Notes under the pieces: generated by a model
What the model was told of the DNA's origin: nothing
Seen by the model: the letters and a program-made list of their open reading frames with translations, nothing else
Databases searched by the model: none
Shown: one piece after another, positions 1 through 8,115 of the stretch
Position numbering within the stretch: position 1 is the first letter of the stretch
Layout: each line of letters begins with the position of its first letter
Made by a program: the position numbers and the translations under genes
Source of the DNA: Azohydromonas lata NBRC 102462
Lineage (GTDB): Bacteria; Pseudomonadota; Gammaproteobacteria; Burkholderiales; Burkholderiaceae_C
DNA length: 21,873 nucleotides
Assembly (NCBI GenBank): GCA_945878385.1
Contig: CAMCTE010000016.1
Coordinates: forward strand, 1-21,873
Direction: 5' to 3'

Positions 1-62
1 GGCGTTGTTCTTTTAGGGAGTCATTTCGGGATGTCAAGATAGGCAGACACCGCCCAACGGCT

Positions 63-68
63 GATAAT
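63..68 (+). promoter_or_regulatory. possible -10 element of hemE
   Basis: GATAAT lies 22 nt before the hemE start at 91, in a form close to the sigma-70 -10 consensus. No convincing -35 hexamer is visible 16-18 bp upstream. Initiation here would begin near position 75, just before the ribosome binding site. This is a weak call based on one hexamer. Confidence 0.22.
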
Positions 69-90
69 GACCCTCGAGGAGAGAGAGTCC

Positions 91-1197
91 ATGAACCAGA
101 CGGCCTACGCCAACGACCAATTCCTGCGCGCCTGCCTGCGCCAGCCGACCGACTACACACCCGTGTGGCTGATGCGCCAAGCGGGCCGTTACCTGCCCGA
201 ATACAACGCCACGCGCGCCAAGGCCGGCAGCTTCATGGGCTTGGCCACCAGCCCCGACTTCGCCACCGAAGTCACCCTGCAGCCTCTGGACCGCTACCCA
301 TTGGATGCGGCCATCCTGTTTTCCGACATCCTCACCGTGCCCGACGCCATGGGCCTGGGCTTGAGCTTTGCCATTGGCGAAGGGCCGCGCTTTGCCAAAA
401 CGGTGCGCGAAGAGGCCGATGTGGCCGCGCTGGCCGTGCCCGATATGGACAAGCTGCGCTATGTCTTTGATGCCGTCGCCTCGATCCGCAAAGCGCTCAC
501 GCTGCCCGATGGCCGCAGCCGCGTGCCCCTGATCGGGTTCTCCGGCAGCCCCTGGACACTGGCCTGCTACATGGTTGAAGGCGCCGGCAGCGATGACTAC
601 CGCCATGTGAAGAGCCTGATGTACCGCCGGCCCGACCTGATGCACCGTGTGCTGGAAATCAATGCGCAGGCGGTGACGGCCTACCTGAATGCCCAGATCG
701 AAGCCGGTGCGCAGGCGGTGATGGTGTTCGACAGTTGGGGCGGCGTCCTCGCAGACGGCGCGTTCCAGGCCTTCAGCCTGGCCTACACCCGCCGCGTGGT
801 CGAGGGTCTTAAGCGCGAGCATCAGGGCCAGCGCATTCCTTGCATCGTCTTCACCAAGGGCGGCGGCCAGTGGTTGGAGGGCATTGCCGCGTGTGGGGCT
901 GATGTGGTGGGCCTGGACTGGACGACCGACCTGGCTGCGGCCCGCTCGCGTGTGGGCGACCGGGTGGCCCTGCAGGGCAATATCGACCCGATGGTGCTGT
1001 TCGGCGGTGAAGCGGCGGTGCGGGCCGAGGTGCGGCGCACCCTAGACCGGTTCGGTGCCCCGAAGAAAGCGGATGGCAACTGGGGAGGCCATGTATTGAA
1101 CCTGGGGCATGGTTTGAACCAACACACCCCACCCGAGGCGGTGGCGGCCCTGGTAGACGAAGCCCATACCCATTCGCGACGAAATCACCAGAATTGA
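91..1197 (+). CDS. hemE: uroporphyrinogen III decarboxylase
   Basis: This cytosolic enzyme of haem and tetrapyrrole synthesis removes four carboxyl groups from uroporphyrinogen III to give coproporphyrinogen III. The 368-aa product is close to the usual ~355 aa. The family signature VWLMRQAGRYLPEY lies near residues 25-38, including substrate-carboxylate-binding arginines R29 and R33. The catalytic aspartate is D79 in LFSDILTVPDAMG. GFSGSPWTLACYMVEG and the C-terminal HVLNLGHGLNQHTPPEAV are also typical. The start is placed at 91 because GAGGAGA at 76-82 is a good ribosome binding site. An in-frame ATG at 67 would add eight unconserved residues and overlaps the possible -10. It is followed by a 345-bp gap and then priA on the same strand. 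The family assignment is secure. Confidence 0.97.
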   Translation: MNQTAYANDQFLRACLRQPTDYTPVWLMRQAGRYLPEYNATRAKAGSFMGLATSPDFATEVTLQPLDRYPLDAAILFSDILTVPDAMGLGLSFAIGEGPRFAKTVREEADVAALAVPDMDKLRYVFDAVASIRKALTLPDGRSRVPLIGFSGSPWTLACYMVEGAGSDDYRHVKSLMYRRPDLMHRVLEINAQAVTAYLNAQIEAGAQAVMVFDSWGGVLADGAFQAFSLAYTRRVVEGLKREHQGQRIPCIVFTKGGGQWLEGIAACGADVVGLDWTTDLAAARSRVGDRVALQGNIDPMVLFGGEAAVRAEVRRTLDRFGAPKKADGNWGGHVLNLGHGLNQHTPPEAVAALVDEAHTHSRRNHQN

Positions 1198-1542
1198 GCG
1201 CCACGTGTGCACTCACTACCGCTTGAAAACCGATCAAACCGCAAATTGGTGATCTGTGAAATTTCGACGCTGCCCGCACCCCCTGTGGAGGGACTTATCC
1301 CCAGTTCGGTGCGAGCGAAGAAAACCTCCCACTTGCGACGAACAAGATCTGAGAAAATTCAAAGTTACAAGTTAAGTTGTTGATTCTTCGAAATTAATTC
1401 GCGTGCTCCGTTCTGAGGCAACTCAAGGGTGTCAGAGCAAAATCAGGGACTTGGCGCATCCATCGGCAGCTTGTCCCCAAACTTGTCCACAGGAATCGTG
1501 GGTAAGCCCATAAAACCCATCTGAATCAAGCAGTTAGATCGT
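1198..1542. other. non-coding hemE-priA gap with DnaA-box-like sites and AT-rich core
   Basis: This is the only gap over 300 bp in the window, and no credible ORF occupies it. It holds several matches to the DnaA box TTATCCACA: TTATCCCCA at 1295-1303 (one mismatch), TTGTCCCCA at 1471-1479 (two), TTGTCCACA at 1483-1491 (one) and, on the minus strand, TTACCCACG at 1497-1505 (two). Between them, about 1341-1400 is conspicuously AT-rich for this genome and includes three copies of AAGTT at 1362-1378. The layout resembles a DnaA-binding region beside an unwinding element. It could equally be the priA promoter region with DnaA control, or chance. Confidence 0.5.
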
Positions 1543-3720
1543 ATGGTTCAGGAAAGGGATTCGTGTGGCGGTGCAACATCACAAGCGCCGCAGTCGGCAG
1601 CCCACTTGTCCGTGGTGGTGGATTTGCCGCAGCACAGCGGCATGAGGGGGCCATTGACCTACACCCACCCCATCGCCTTGCCTCCAGGCACCTTGGTGCA
1701 AGTGCCCTTGGGCAAGCGGGAAGTGCTGGGGCTGGTGTGGGATGCGCCCGTGGTGCAGGGAACTCCCGATGGGCCGCCGCAAGGGTGGACCCTGCGGCCC
1801 CTGTCGGCGGTGCTGGAGCAACTGCCTCCACTGTCGGCCCACTGGCGGCGCTTGATGGCCTTCACCGCCGATTACTACCAGCGCGGATTGGGTGAACTGG
1901 CGCTCTCGGTTCTGCCCCCTGAACTGCGCAAGGCCACGCCGGCCGCCCTGGAGCGCCGAAGTGCGCGGCTGGGTCAGGCGCTGGCCAAAGATGCCGCACG
2001 CGCGCAACAACAGCAGACGGCCGAGACCGCGCCAGCGCTGCCGACTCTGACGGCCGAACAAGCGGCCGTGCTGCAGGCGATGTCAACGCCCGAACACTCT
2101 TCGTCAGCACCCGTGCTCCTGCACGGCGTCACGGGCAGCGGGAAAACCGAGGTGTACCTGCAGCTGGCCCAACAGGCTTTGGAGCAGGGGCACCAGGTGC
2201 TGGTGATGGTGCCGGAGATCAACCTCACGCCGCAACTGGAGTCGCGCCTGCGCGAACGGTTTGCCGGCCGGCGCCTGGTGACGCTGCACAGCGGCCTGAC
2301 CCCAGCCCAACGGGTGAACCACTGGCTGCAGGCCCACCTGGGACAGGCCGACCTGCTCCTGGGGACGCGCTTGTCGGTGATGGCCTCGCTGCCGCGCCTG
2401 GGTTTGATCGTGGTGGATGAAGAACACGACCCCTCCTACAAACAGCAGGAAGGCGCGCGCTATTCGGCGCGGGATCTGGCGGTGTACCGCGCGCACCAGG
2501 AGGGCATACGCGTGGTGCTGGGTTCTGCCACGCCGTCGCTGGAGAGTTGGCGCCACGCCCAGCAGGGACGCTACCGCTTGCTGCGCATGCCCACGCGCGT
2601 AGGGGCGGGTGAACTGCCGAAAGTGGAACTGGTGGACTTGAACCTGCAGCCGCGCGGAGTGGCCGGTGGGGCAGGAGGAAGCCTTCTTTCCACCGCGCTG
2701 ATCGCGGCGGTGCAGGAGCGCATTGACCGGGGAGAGCAAAGCCTGCTCCTGCTCAACCGCCGCGGCTATGCCCCGGTGCTGCAGTGCGGCGCCTGCAGTT
2801 GGAAAAGCGCCTGCGCGCACTGCAGCGCCTGGCAGGTGTTCCACAAGGTGGACCGCAGCCTGCGCTGCCACCATTGCGGTGCGGCACAAAGGGTGCCACG
2901 CGCCTGCCCGGATTGCGGCAACCTCGACCTATCGGCCGTGGGGCGTGGAACGGAGCGTTTGGAGGAGCAGTTGCCGCCCTTGTTGCGGGGGCGAGAAGGA
3001 GGCCCGGCGCGCATCCTGCGCATCGACGCCGACACCACACGGCGAGCCGGTTCGCTCCAGAGCCAACTGGCCCAGGTGCATGACGGTGATGTCGATGTGC
3101 TGGTGGGCACGCAGATGGTGGCCAAGGGTCATGATTTCCGCCGCATCACGCTGGTGGCGGCGGTGAATCCCGACGGAGCCCTGTTCACCAGCGACTTCCG
3201 AGCACCCGAGAGGCTGTTCGCCTTGTTGATGCAGGCCGCAGGCCGCGCCGGGCGCGATGCAGAGCAGTCCGAACGCAGCCGCATGCTGATCCAGACCGGC
3301 CACCCCACCCATCCCTTGGTGCAGGCGCTCAAGCGGCACGACTATGAGGCGTTCGCCGCCTCTCAGCTCGAAGAGCGGGAGGCGGTGGGCCTGCCGCCCT
3401 TCAGCCACCTGGCGGTGTTGCGGGTGGAAGCGCGCACGGTCGAAGCTGCACAGGCCTTTCTGGCTGACGCCACCGCTTGGGTGCGCGCCGACCTGGACGC
3501 GTTCGGGTCAGCGCACTCGCCCATCACGGTGTACCCGGCCGTGCCGGCGCCCGTGGCCCGTGTGGCCGATCTGGAGCGCTGGCAGATGCTGCTGGAGTCC
3601 ACTTCGCGCCCCGCCCTGCAGGTGCTGTTGCGCCAATGGTCACCACAGTTGCTCGCCTTGCGCGAAGCCCACCGCGGCGTGGTGCGATGGGCGCTGGATG
3701 TGGACCCGCTGAGTTTGTAA
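1543..3720 (+). CDS. priA: primosomal protein N', replication-restart DNA helicase
   Basis: PriA recognises stalled forks and D-loops, unwinds the lagging arm 3'-to-5' and loads the primosome so that DnaB can be reinstalled. The 725-aa length fits the family (E. coli 732). An N-terminal 3'-end-binding domain covers about residues 22-120. The helicase core has Walker A GVTGSGKT at 195-202 and DEEH at 292-295. A cysteine-rich insert has eight cysteines (415, 418, 424, 427, 442, 445, 455, 458), as expected for two zinc sites. The later helicase motifs GTQMVAKGHDF and AAGRAGRDA follow. The start is uncertain: ATG 1543 gives the longest frame but has no clear ribosome binding site, and conservation begins only near residue 22. 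It lies downstream of hemE across the DnaA-box-like gap. Confidence 0.96.
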   Translation: MVQERDSCGGATSQAPQSAAHLSVVVDLPQHSGMRGPLTYTHPIALPPGTLVQVPLGKREVLGLVWDAPVVQGTPDGPPQGWTLRPLSAVLEQLPPLSAHWRRLMAFTADYYQRGLGELALSVLPPELRKATPAALERRSARLGQALAKDAARAQQQQTAETAPALPTLTAEQAAVLQAMSTPEHSSSAPVLLHGVTGSGKTEVYLQLAQQALEQGHQVLVMVPEINLTPQLESRLRERFAGRRLVTLHSGLTPAQRVNHWLQAHLGQADLLLGTRLSVMASLPRLGLIVVDEEHDPSYKQQEGARYSARDLAVYRAHQEGIRVVLGSATPSLESWRHAQQGRYRLLRMPTRVGAGELPKVELVDLNLQPRGVAGGAGGSLLSTALIAAVQERIDRGEQSLLLLNRRGYAPVLQCGACSWKSACAHCSAWQVFHKVDRSLRCHHCGAAQRVPRACPDCGNLDLSAVGRGTERLEEQLPPLLRGREGGPARILRIDADTTRRAGSLQSQLAQVHDGDVDVLVGTQMVAKGHDFRRITLVAAVNPDGALFTSDFRAPERLFALLMQAAGRAGRDAEQSERSRMLIQTGHPTHPLVQALKRHDYEAFAASQLEEREAVGLPPFSHLAVLRVEARTVEAAQAFLADATAWVRADLDAFGSAHSPITVYPAVPAPVARVADLERWQMLLESTSRPALQVLLRQWSPQLLALREAHRGVVRWALDVDPLSL

Positions 3721-3730
3721 GGTACTGGTC

Positions 3731-3785
3731 TGCCAAGCTCCTGCCAAGCCCTTGCCAAGCCCTTGCCAAGCCCTTGCCAGCCCAG
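3731..3785. repeat. 11-bp tandem repeat, about five units
   Basis: Five consecutive 11-nt units follow the priA stop by 10 bp: TGCCAAGCTCC, three perfect copies of TGCCAAGCCCT, then a degenerate TGCCAGCCCAG. Each junction forms the near-palindrome CTTGCCAAG. The array lies between the convergent ends of priA and the AEC permease gene and encodes nothing recognisable. It is followed at 3789-3801 by the inverted repeat GGCCAG-A-CTGGCC, nested in GCCCA/TGGGC arms (3780-3784 and 3803-3807). This may be a simple microsatellite-like expansion or part of a shared 3' end structure. Confidence 0.9.
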
Positions 3786-3810
3786 CCGGGCCAGACTGGC
3801 CATGGGCAGA

Positions 3811-4794
3811 TCACAGACCGGGCTTCACGCCGAAAGTCCAGGCCCACACGGCAAAGGTGATGAAGGCCGCCGTGGTCGAGCCCATGATGATGCGTGCAAT
3901 GAGCCCGTTGTCCGCGCCGTATCGTTCGGCCAGCATGGATACGTTGCTGGCGCTGGGCAGGGCGGCCATGAGGGTGATGGCGGCCACCTGAAGGTCGGTC
4001 AGGCCTGCACCAAGCGCCCGCGCCGTCAGCAGCGCCGTCAGAAGCAGCATGGGATGCACCAGCAGTTTGATGGACACGACCCCGGCGATCAAAGGCCAGC
4101 GGCTTTGGCCCATGTCAGCCGCTGTGCCCTGGGCTTGCGGCACCCGCGAACGGAACAGTACCGCACCAATGGTGAACAGCGCCACCGGGCTGGCGGCATC
4201 GGCCAGCATCCACACCACCTTTTCCACCGGTCCCAGGAACTGCAGGCCCAAGGCCGACATGGTGCCTCCCAACGCGATGGACCAGGGCAGGGGGTTCAGC
4301 AAAGGCGCCTTGAGGGCAGCCAGGAACGCCGAACCGGAACCCCCGCCCTGACCGCGCTGTGCCAGGGCCAGGCACACCGATGTGGTGAGCATCATGTCCA
4401 GCAGCATGGTGCAGATCACCGGCCCGGCCGCCCCGGGGCCCAGCAGGGCCACGAGCAGTGGAACGCCAATGAAGCCTGAGTTCGGGAACGCGCCCACCAG
4501 GGCGGCAAAGGCGGTGTCCCGTGGCCCGGCGCGCAACGCGCGGCCCAACAGCAGCACGAGAACCACCACCACCACCGCACAGGTCAGATACAGGCTGCTG
4601 ATCACTGGATCCAGCAGTTGCGCCAATGGCGTGTTGATGCCGAAACGCAGCAGCATGCAGGGCAGTGCAAAGAACAGCACAAAGGTGTTGAGGCCTGGAA
4701 TGGAGGCCAAGGGCAGCCATCCACGCTGCGCGGCCAGGTAGCCGGCCAGAATCAGCGCGAAGAAGGGAATGGTGACCGACAGGATGGCCTGCAT
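3811..4794 (-). CDS. AEC-family (auxin efflux carrier/malonate permease-like) transporter
   Basis: This is an inner-membrane permease of the AEC family, whose bacterial members include MdcF-type malonate carriers. The substrate cannot be told from sequence. The 327-aa product is hydrophobic throughout, with roughly ten membrane segments in two halves, starting with one at residues 3-22. Family-typical stretches are PNSGFIGVPLL after the fourth segment and LPSASNVSMLAERYGAD near the C-terminus. The open frame continues 43 codons upstream, but those residues are polar and unlike the family. The start is therefore placed at 4794, where MQAILSVTIPFF begins the first membrane segment, although no good ribosome binding site precedes it. 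It is divergent from sppA across 143 bp and convergent with priA. Confidence 0.88.
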   Translation of the reverse strand: MQAILSVTIPFFALILAGYLAAQRGWLPLASIPGLNTFVLFFALPCMLLRFGINTPLAQLLDPVISSLYLTCAVVVVVLVLLLGRALRAGPRDTAFAALVGAFPNSGFIGVPLLVALLGPGAAGPVICTMLLDMMLTTSVCLALAQRGQGGGSGSAFLAALKAPLLNPLPWSIALGGTMSALGLQFLGPVEKVVWMLADAASPVALFTIGAVLFRSRVPQAQGTAADMGQSRWPLIAGVVSIKLLVHPMLLLTALLTARALGAGLTDLQVAAITLMAALPSASNVSMLAERYGADNGLIARIIMGSTTAAFITFAVWAWTFGVKPGL

Positions 4795-4937
4795 GGGCTG
4801 GGAGTATCGCAAGCCCGCAGACTGTCGCCCGAGATTGCGGCCGGTCACCCGCCTGGGGGTTTCTGTCGCATGATGATGTGTTGGACGCTCCAGCCGCACT
4901 AGCATGCGGGTTGTCATCACCATTGAGGCCTTTCGCC

Positions 4938-6872
4938 ATGACCGAGGAATCCGTCAATCCGCCCCGCCCCTCCCGCTTGCGCCGAGTTTTTTCGGGTGTG
5001 GGCCGGGGCCTGGACATGCTGCAAACGGGAATCAAGCGGCTGTTCATGCTGCTGGCCATCGGCGGCGCCGTGGTCGGGGTGGTGGCCGGCATCAAGGCAA
5101 GCCAACCGCCGGCACTGCAGGAACAGACCGTGCTGGTGCTGGACCTTGACGGCCCCTTGCGCGAACAGGCCGCTGGCGGCGCACGCGACAGCGTGTTGGG
5201 TCAACTGCAAGGCCAGGCGCCCAAGCAGGTTCGCTTGCGCGACCTGTTGGCCGCCCTGGACCACGCCCAGCGCGACCCGAACATACGGGCCGTGATGCTC
5301 AAGCTCGACCAGTTCGGTGGCGCGGGGCTTTCGTCCCTGCGGGAAGTGGCCGCGGCCATCGAGCGCTTCAAGGCTACCGGCAAGCCGGTGGTGGCCTGGG
5401 GCAACAACTGGGACCAACGGGGCTACTTCCTGGCCGCGCATGCCTCCGAGGTGTGGCTGCACCCGATGGGGGGCGTGTTGGTGGAGGGCTATGGCCGCCA
5501 GCGCAACTACTACAAGGATGCGCTGGACAAGGTGGGTGTGCAAGCCAATGTGATCCGCGCGGGCAAGTACAAGAATGCGGGCGAGCCCTACTTCACCAAC
5601 GGCCCTTCCAAGGAAACGCTGGAAAGTGAGGCCCATGTCTACGAGGCCATCTGGGAACTCTACCGCCGTGGTGTGGAGCGCGCGCGCAAGCTGCCCGACG
5701 GCGCCATCCAACAGGCCATCGACAGCCTGCCGGGGTCCCTGACGAGCGTGGGTGGCGACGGGGCCCAATGGGCCTTGCAGCAGAAGTGGGTGGATGCGCT
5801 CAAGACACAAGACGAGATGCGCAAGGCCATGATCGAGGCGGGAGCGGCCGACGAAAAGAAGAAGTCCTTCCGCCAGGTGTCGCTGGGTCAGTACCTTCGC
5901 CATGTGCCTCGTCGGCCGGCTGATGCGCCGGTGGCCATTGTGGTGGCCGAGGGTGAGATCGGTGATGGGCAGGCGCCAGCCGGCCGGGTGGGTGGCGACA
6001 GCACCTCGGCCCTGATTCGCAGTGCGCGCGAGGACGACAAGATCAAGGCGGTGGTGCTGCGGGTGAATTCGCCTGGCGGCAGTGCCTTCGCCTCTGAACA
6101 GATTCGCCGTGAACTGCAGCTCACCCGCGAGGCGGGCAAGCCGGTGGTGGTGTCCATGGGCGATGTGGCGGCCTCAGGCGGCTACTGGGTGGCCATGGCC
6201 GCCGACGAAGTGATTGCCGAGCCGGCCACCATCACGGGTTCGATCGGCGTATTCGGCATGTTGCCCACGGCGCAGGGCCTGATGGACAAGGCTGGCGTGC
6301 GAACGGGCGGATACCGCACCACCTGGCTGGTGGGCGCCTACGATTTCCGTCGCGACCTGGACCCGCGCTTTGCGCAGTTGGTGCAGGCCAGCATCGGCCA
6401 CATCTACACCGACTTCACCACCAAGGCGGCTGCGGCGCGCAGCACCACACGCGAGGCGATTGACGCGGTGGCGCAGGGCCGCATCTGGACGGGCGAGCAG
6501 GCCCGCGGGCATGGGCTGATCGACCGCACCGGCACCTTGGGCGACGCCATCAAGGCTGCACGCGAGAAAGCGAAGCTGCCCGAGGACGCGGCGGTGCGCT
6601 ATGTGGAGAAGTCGCCTGGTCCGTTCATGGAGTTGCTCCAGCAGCTGGGTCTGGAGGCCGGTGCCCTGCAGCGGGTGCAGGCCGTGCTTGGCCTCATCGG
6701 CCTGGACGGCGGTGAGGCGGCGCTGCCGGGCATGTCCGCTGCCATGGGCGTTGCCGCGCCGATGCTCGATGGGCTGGATGTGGGCGCTGACCTGTGGTGG
6801 CTGGCCGATGTGGTGCAGGCCAAGCGGCCCTTCTCCGCGGTGGTGCACTGCTTGTGCGGCAGCGAGCGATAG
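4938..6872 (+). CDS. sppA: signal peptide peptidase SppA, 67K type (S49 serine protease)
   Basis: SppA is a membrane-anchored serine protease acting on the periplasmic side and thought to degrade released signal peptides. The 644-aa protein is the full tandem-S49 form (E. coli 618 aa), not the short single-domain form. A basic N-terminus precedes one membrane anchor at about residues 33-52. The N-terminal S49 half carries GKYKNAGEP with the presumed catalytic lysine at K212. The C-terminal half carries VNSPGGS with the nucleophile at S382, followed by VVSMGDVAASGGYW and TITGSIGVFG. Both members of the Ser-Lys dyad are present. The start at 4938 has GAGG at 4925-4928. It is divergent from the AEC permease gene and ends 54 bp from the broken phosphatase gene on the other strand. 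Confidence 0.95.
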   Translation: MTEESVNPPRPSRLRRVFSGVGRGLDMLQTGIKRLFMLLAIGGAVVGVVAGIKASQPPALQEQTVLVLDLDGPLREQAAGGARDSVLGQLQGQAPKQVRLRDLLAALDHAQRDPNIRAVMLKLDQFGGAGLSSLREVAAAIERFKATGKPVVAWGNNWDQRGYFLAAHASEVWLHPMGGVLVEGYGRQRNYYKDALDKVGVQANVIRAGKYKNAGEPYFTNGPSKETLESEAHVYEAIWELYRRGVERARKLPDGAIQQAIDSLPGSLTSVGGDGAQWALQQKWVDALKTQDEMRKAMIEAGAADEKKKSFRQVSLGQYLRHVPRRPADAPVAIVVAEGEIGDGQAPAGRVGGDSTSALIRSAREDDKIKAVVLRVNSPGGSAFASEQIRRELQLTREAGKPVVVSMGDVAASGGYWVAMAADEVIAEPATITGSIGVFGMLPTAQGLMDKAGVRTGGYRTTWLVGAYDFRRDLDPRFAQLVQASIGHIYTDFTTKAAAARSTTREAIDAVAQGRIWTGEQARGHGLIDRTGTLGDAIKAAREKAKLPEDAAVRYVEKSPGPFMELLQQLGLEAGALQRVQAVLGLIGLDGGEAALPGMSAAMGVAAPMLDGLDVGADLWWLADVVQAKRPFSAVVHCLCGSER

Positions 6873-6890
6873 GGCCTGCCTGTCGTCAGC

Positions 6891-6916
6891 CGTGAGCCCT
6901 CTGCGCAGGGCTCACG
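6891..6916. terminator. hairpin between convergent sppA and phoD pseudogene
   Basis: CGTGAGCCCT at 6891-6900 pairs perfectly with AGGGCTCACG at 6907-6916 around a 6-nt loop. It sits 18 bp after the sppA stop and 10 bp from the end of the opposing phoD-like gene, where a bidirectional terminator is expected. No T-run follows on either strand, so it may act as an RNA 3' end stabiliser rather than as an intrinsic terminator. Confidence 0.6.
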
Positions 6917-6926
6917 AGGGCGTGCG

Positions 6927-8031
6927 TCAGACCGCTTGAACGCCCGGCCGGCGCGGGTCCACCGCATAGCGTGCACCGACGCGGACGGCGCTGGCCGGTT
7001 CTTCGATGTTGTCGACGACAAAGAGTTGGGCCATCAAGGCTTGCTCGTCGATCTCGAAGGCCACGAAACCTCGCTCGTCGATGCGGGCGTGGGGATAGCC
7101 GTCCCAGCCGTCGGTCCAGTAGGTGCCGCGCCCCGGGCCATAGGGGTCGCTCCAACTCCAGCGGCTCATCAGGGTCTGTTCACCCACGAGATTCCAGCGC
7201 CGCTGCGTGTCCCATCCTTGGGCCAACCATTGTTCCTGTGCGCTTCCCAACAGGGTGCGCGAGGTTTGATCGAGCTCCGGACAATCGCGCAAGTTCACGA
7301 TGTGACTGCAACCGCCGCGGTCGGGCCGCGGGCATACCTGCGGATCGCGGTACTGGCGGTCATCCAACAGGTGGATGCGCGCCAGGCGGCCCCAATCGGC
7401 GCGGCGGTACAGCGGCAGCGACCCCCCGGGCGCATTCAGATCGGGCTTGAGCCGGTGCGGCAGGGGCATGTGTTCCCAATAGGCCTGGTAGGCCTGACGC
7501 CGCTGCGTGGCGAAGTCGGGTTGCAGGCGTTGGCCCTGAAGACTGGCGTAGTCGTTGTCGACTTCATGGTCGTCCCAGATGGGTATCCATGGGGCGCAGG
7601 CATGGGCCGCCTGGAGGTCGGGGTCGCCCTTGTACTGCGCGTAGCGGGCCCGGTATTGCGCCAGGCTCTGCACATAGCCACCGGTGTGCCGCCGTACGCG
7701 GCCGGCGTTTGGGGTGGCCGTTTCGTAGATGCAGTCGCCCAGGAACAGGATGAGGTCGGGCTACCAGGCTGCGGCGTGTCGCCAAGCCGAGAAGAAGCCC
7801 ATGTCGTAGCGCTGGCAACTGGCGATGATGAGCTTCAGGCGGGCAGCGGCGTCCGGTGCGGGTGCGGTGCGGGTGCGGCCCACCGGGCTGCGCTGACCCA
7901 ATGCCGTGAAGCGGTACCAGTAGGGTCTGCCAGGTAGCAGCCCGGCGGGCTCGGCATGCACGCTGTGGGCCCAGGCCGCCTGTCCAGGCGCACAGGGCCG
8001 TGCCGGTGGTGAGCAGGGTGCGGCGGCGCAT
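6927..8031 (-). pseudogene. phoD-like alkaline phosphatase, degenerate
   Basis: This is the remains of a Tat-exported PhoD-family phosphodiesterase/phosphatase (metallophosphatase, periplasmic). It starts with MRRRTLLTTGTALCAW, a twin-arginine signal. The downstream homology is out of frame: AWAHSVHAEPAGLLPGR, RPYWYRFTAL and LKLIIASCQRYDMGFFSAW lie in another frame, and the usual ~80-100 residues between signal and this region are missing. A TAG at 7761-7763 then interrupts AAAW-PDLILFLGDCIYE. In the same frame, WIPIWDDHEVDNDY and TYWTDGWDGYPHAR follow. The sequence then jumps to DERGFVAFEID, lacking the ~100-residue segment that normally carries the GGDVH metal-binding motif. Three independent lesions make a functional product very unlikely. 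A sequencing error could explain the TAG alone, but not the lost segments. Confidence 0.88.
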
Positions 8032-8084
8032 TTCAGCGGTCTTGTATCACGCCCGCGCGGGCCAGCCAAGTGCGGCCCCTTGGC

Positions 8085-8090
8085 TATGAT
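8085..8090 (+). promoter_or_regulatory. possible -10 element of rep
   Basis: TATGAT occurs 25 nt before the preferred rep start at 8116, in the context TTGGCTATGATCC. Transcription from it would begin near 8097 and exclude the upstream in-frame ATGs at 8080 and 8086. No clear -35 is present at the expected distance. Confidence 0.3.
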
Positions 8091-8115
8091 CCGCGGCCCT
8101 TTCCATCCTGCCTTC

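Noticed and set aside
76..87. GA-rich run before hemE as a regulatory repeat
   Set aside because: It is short and best explained as the hemE ribosome binding site.
2104..2889. 261-codon minus-strand frame inside priA
   Set aside because: It is antisense to the helicase core and zinc-binding region and has no protein-like features.
3731..3785. CRISPR-like array
   Set aside because: The units are 11 bp and directly abutting with no spacers, so this is a tandem repeat.
4795..4923. 43-codon N-terminal extension of the AEC permease
   Set aside because: It is polar, unlike the family, and precedes the canonical first membrane segment. It would also occupy most of the divergent promoter region.
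4917..5903. 328-codon minus-strand frame inside sppA
   Set aside because: It is the antisense of a clearly conserved S49 protease, with no recognisable domain and a skewed His/Leu/Gly composition.
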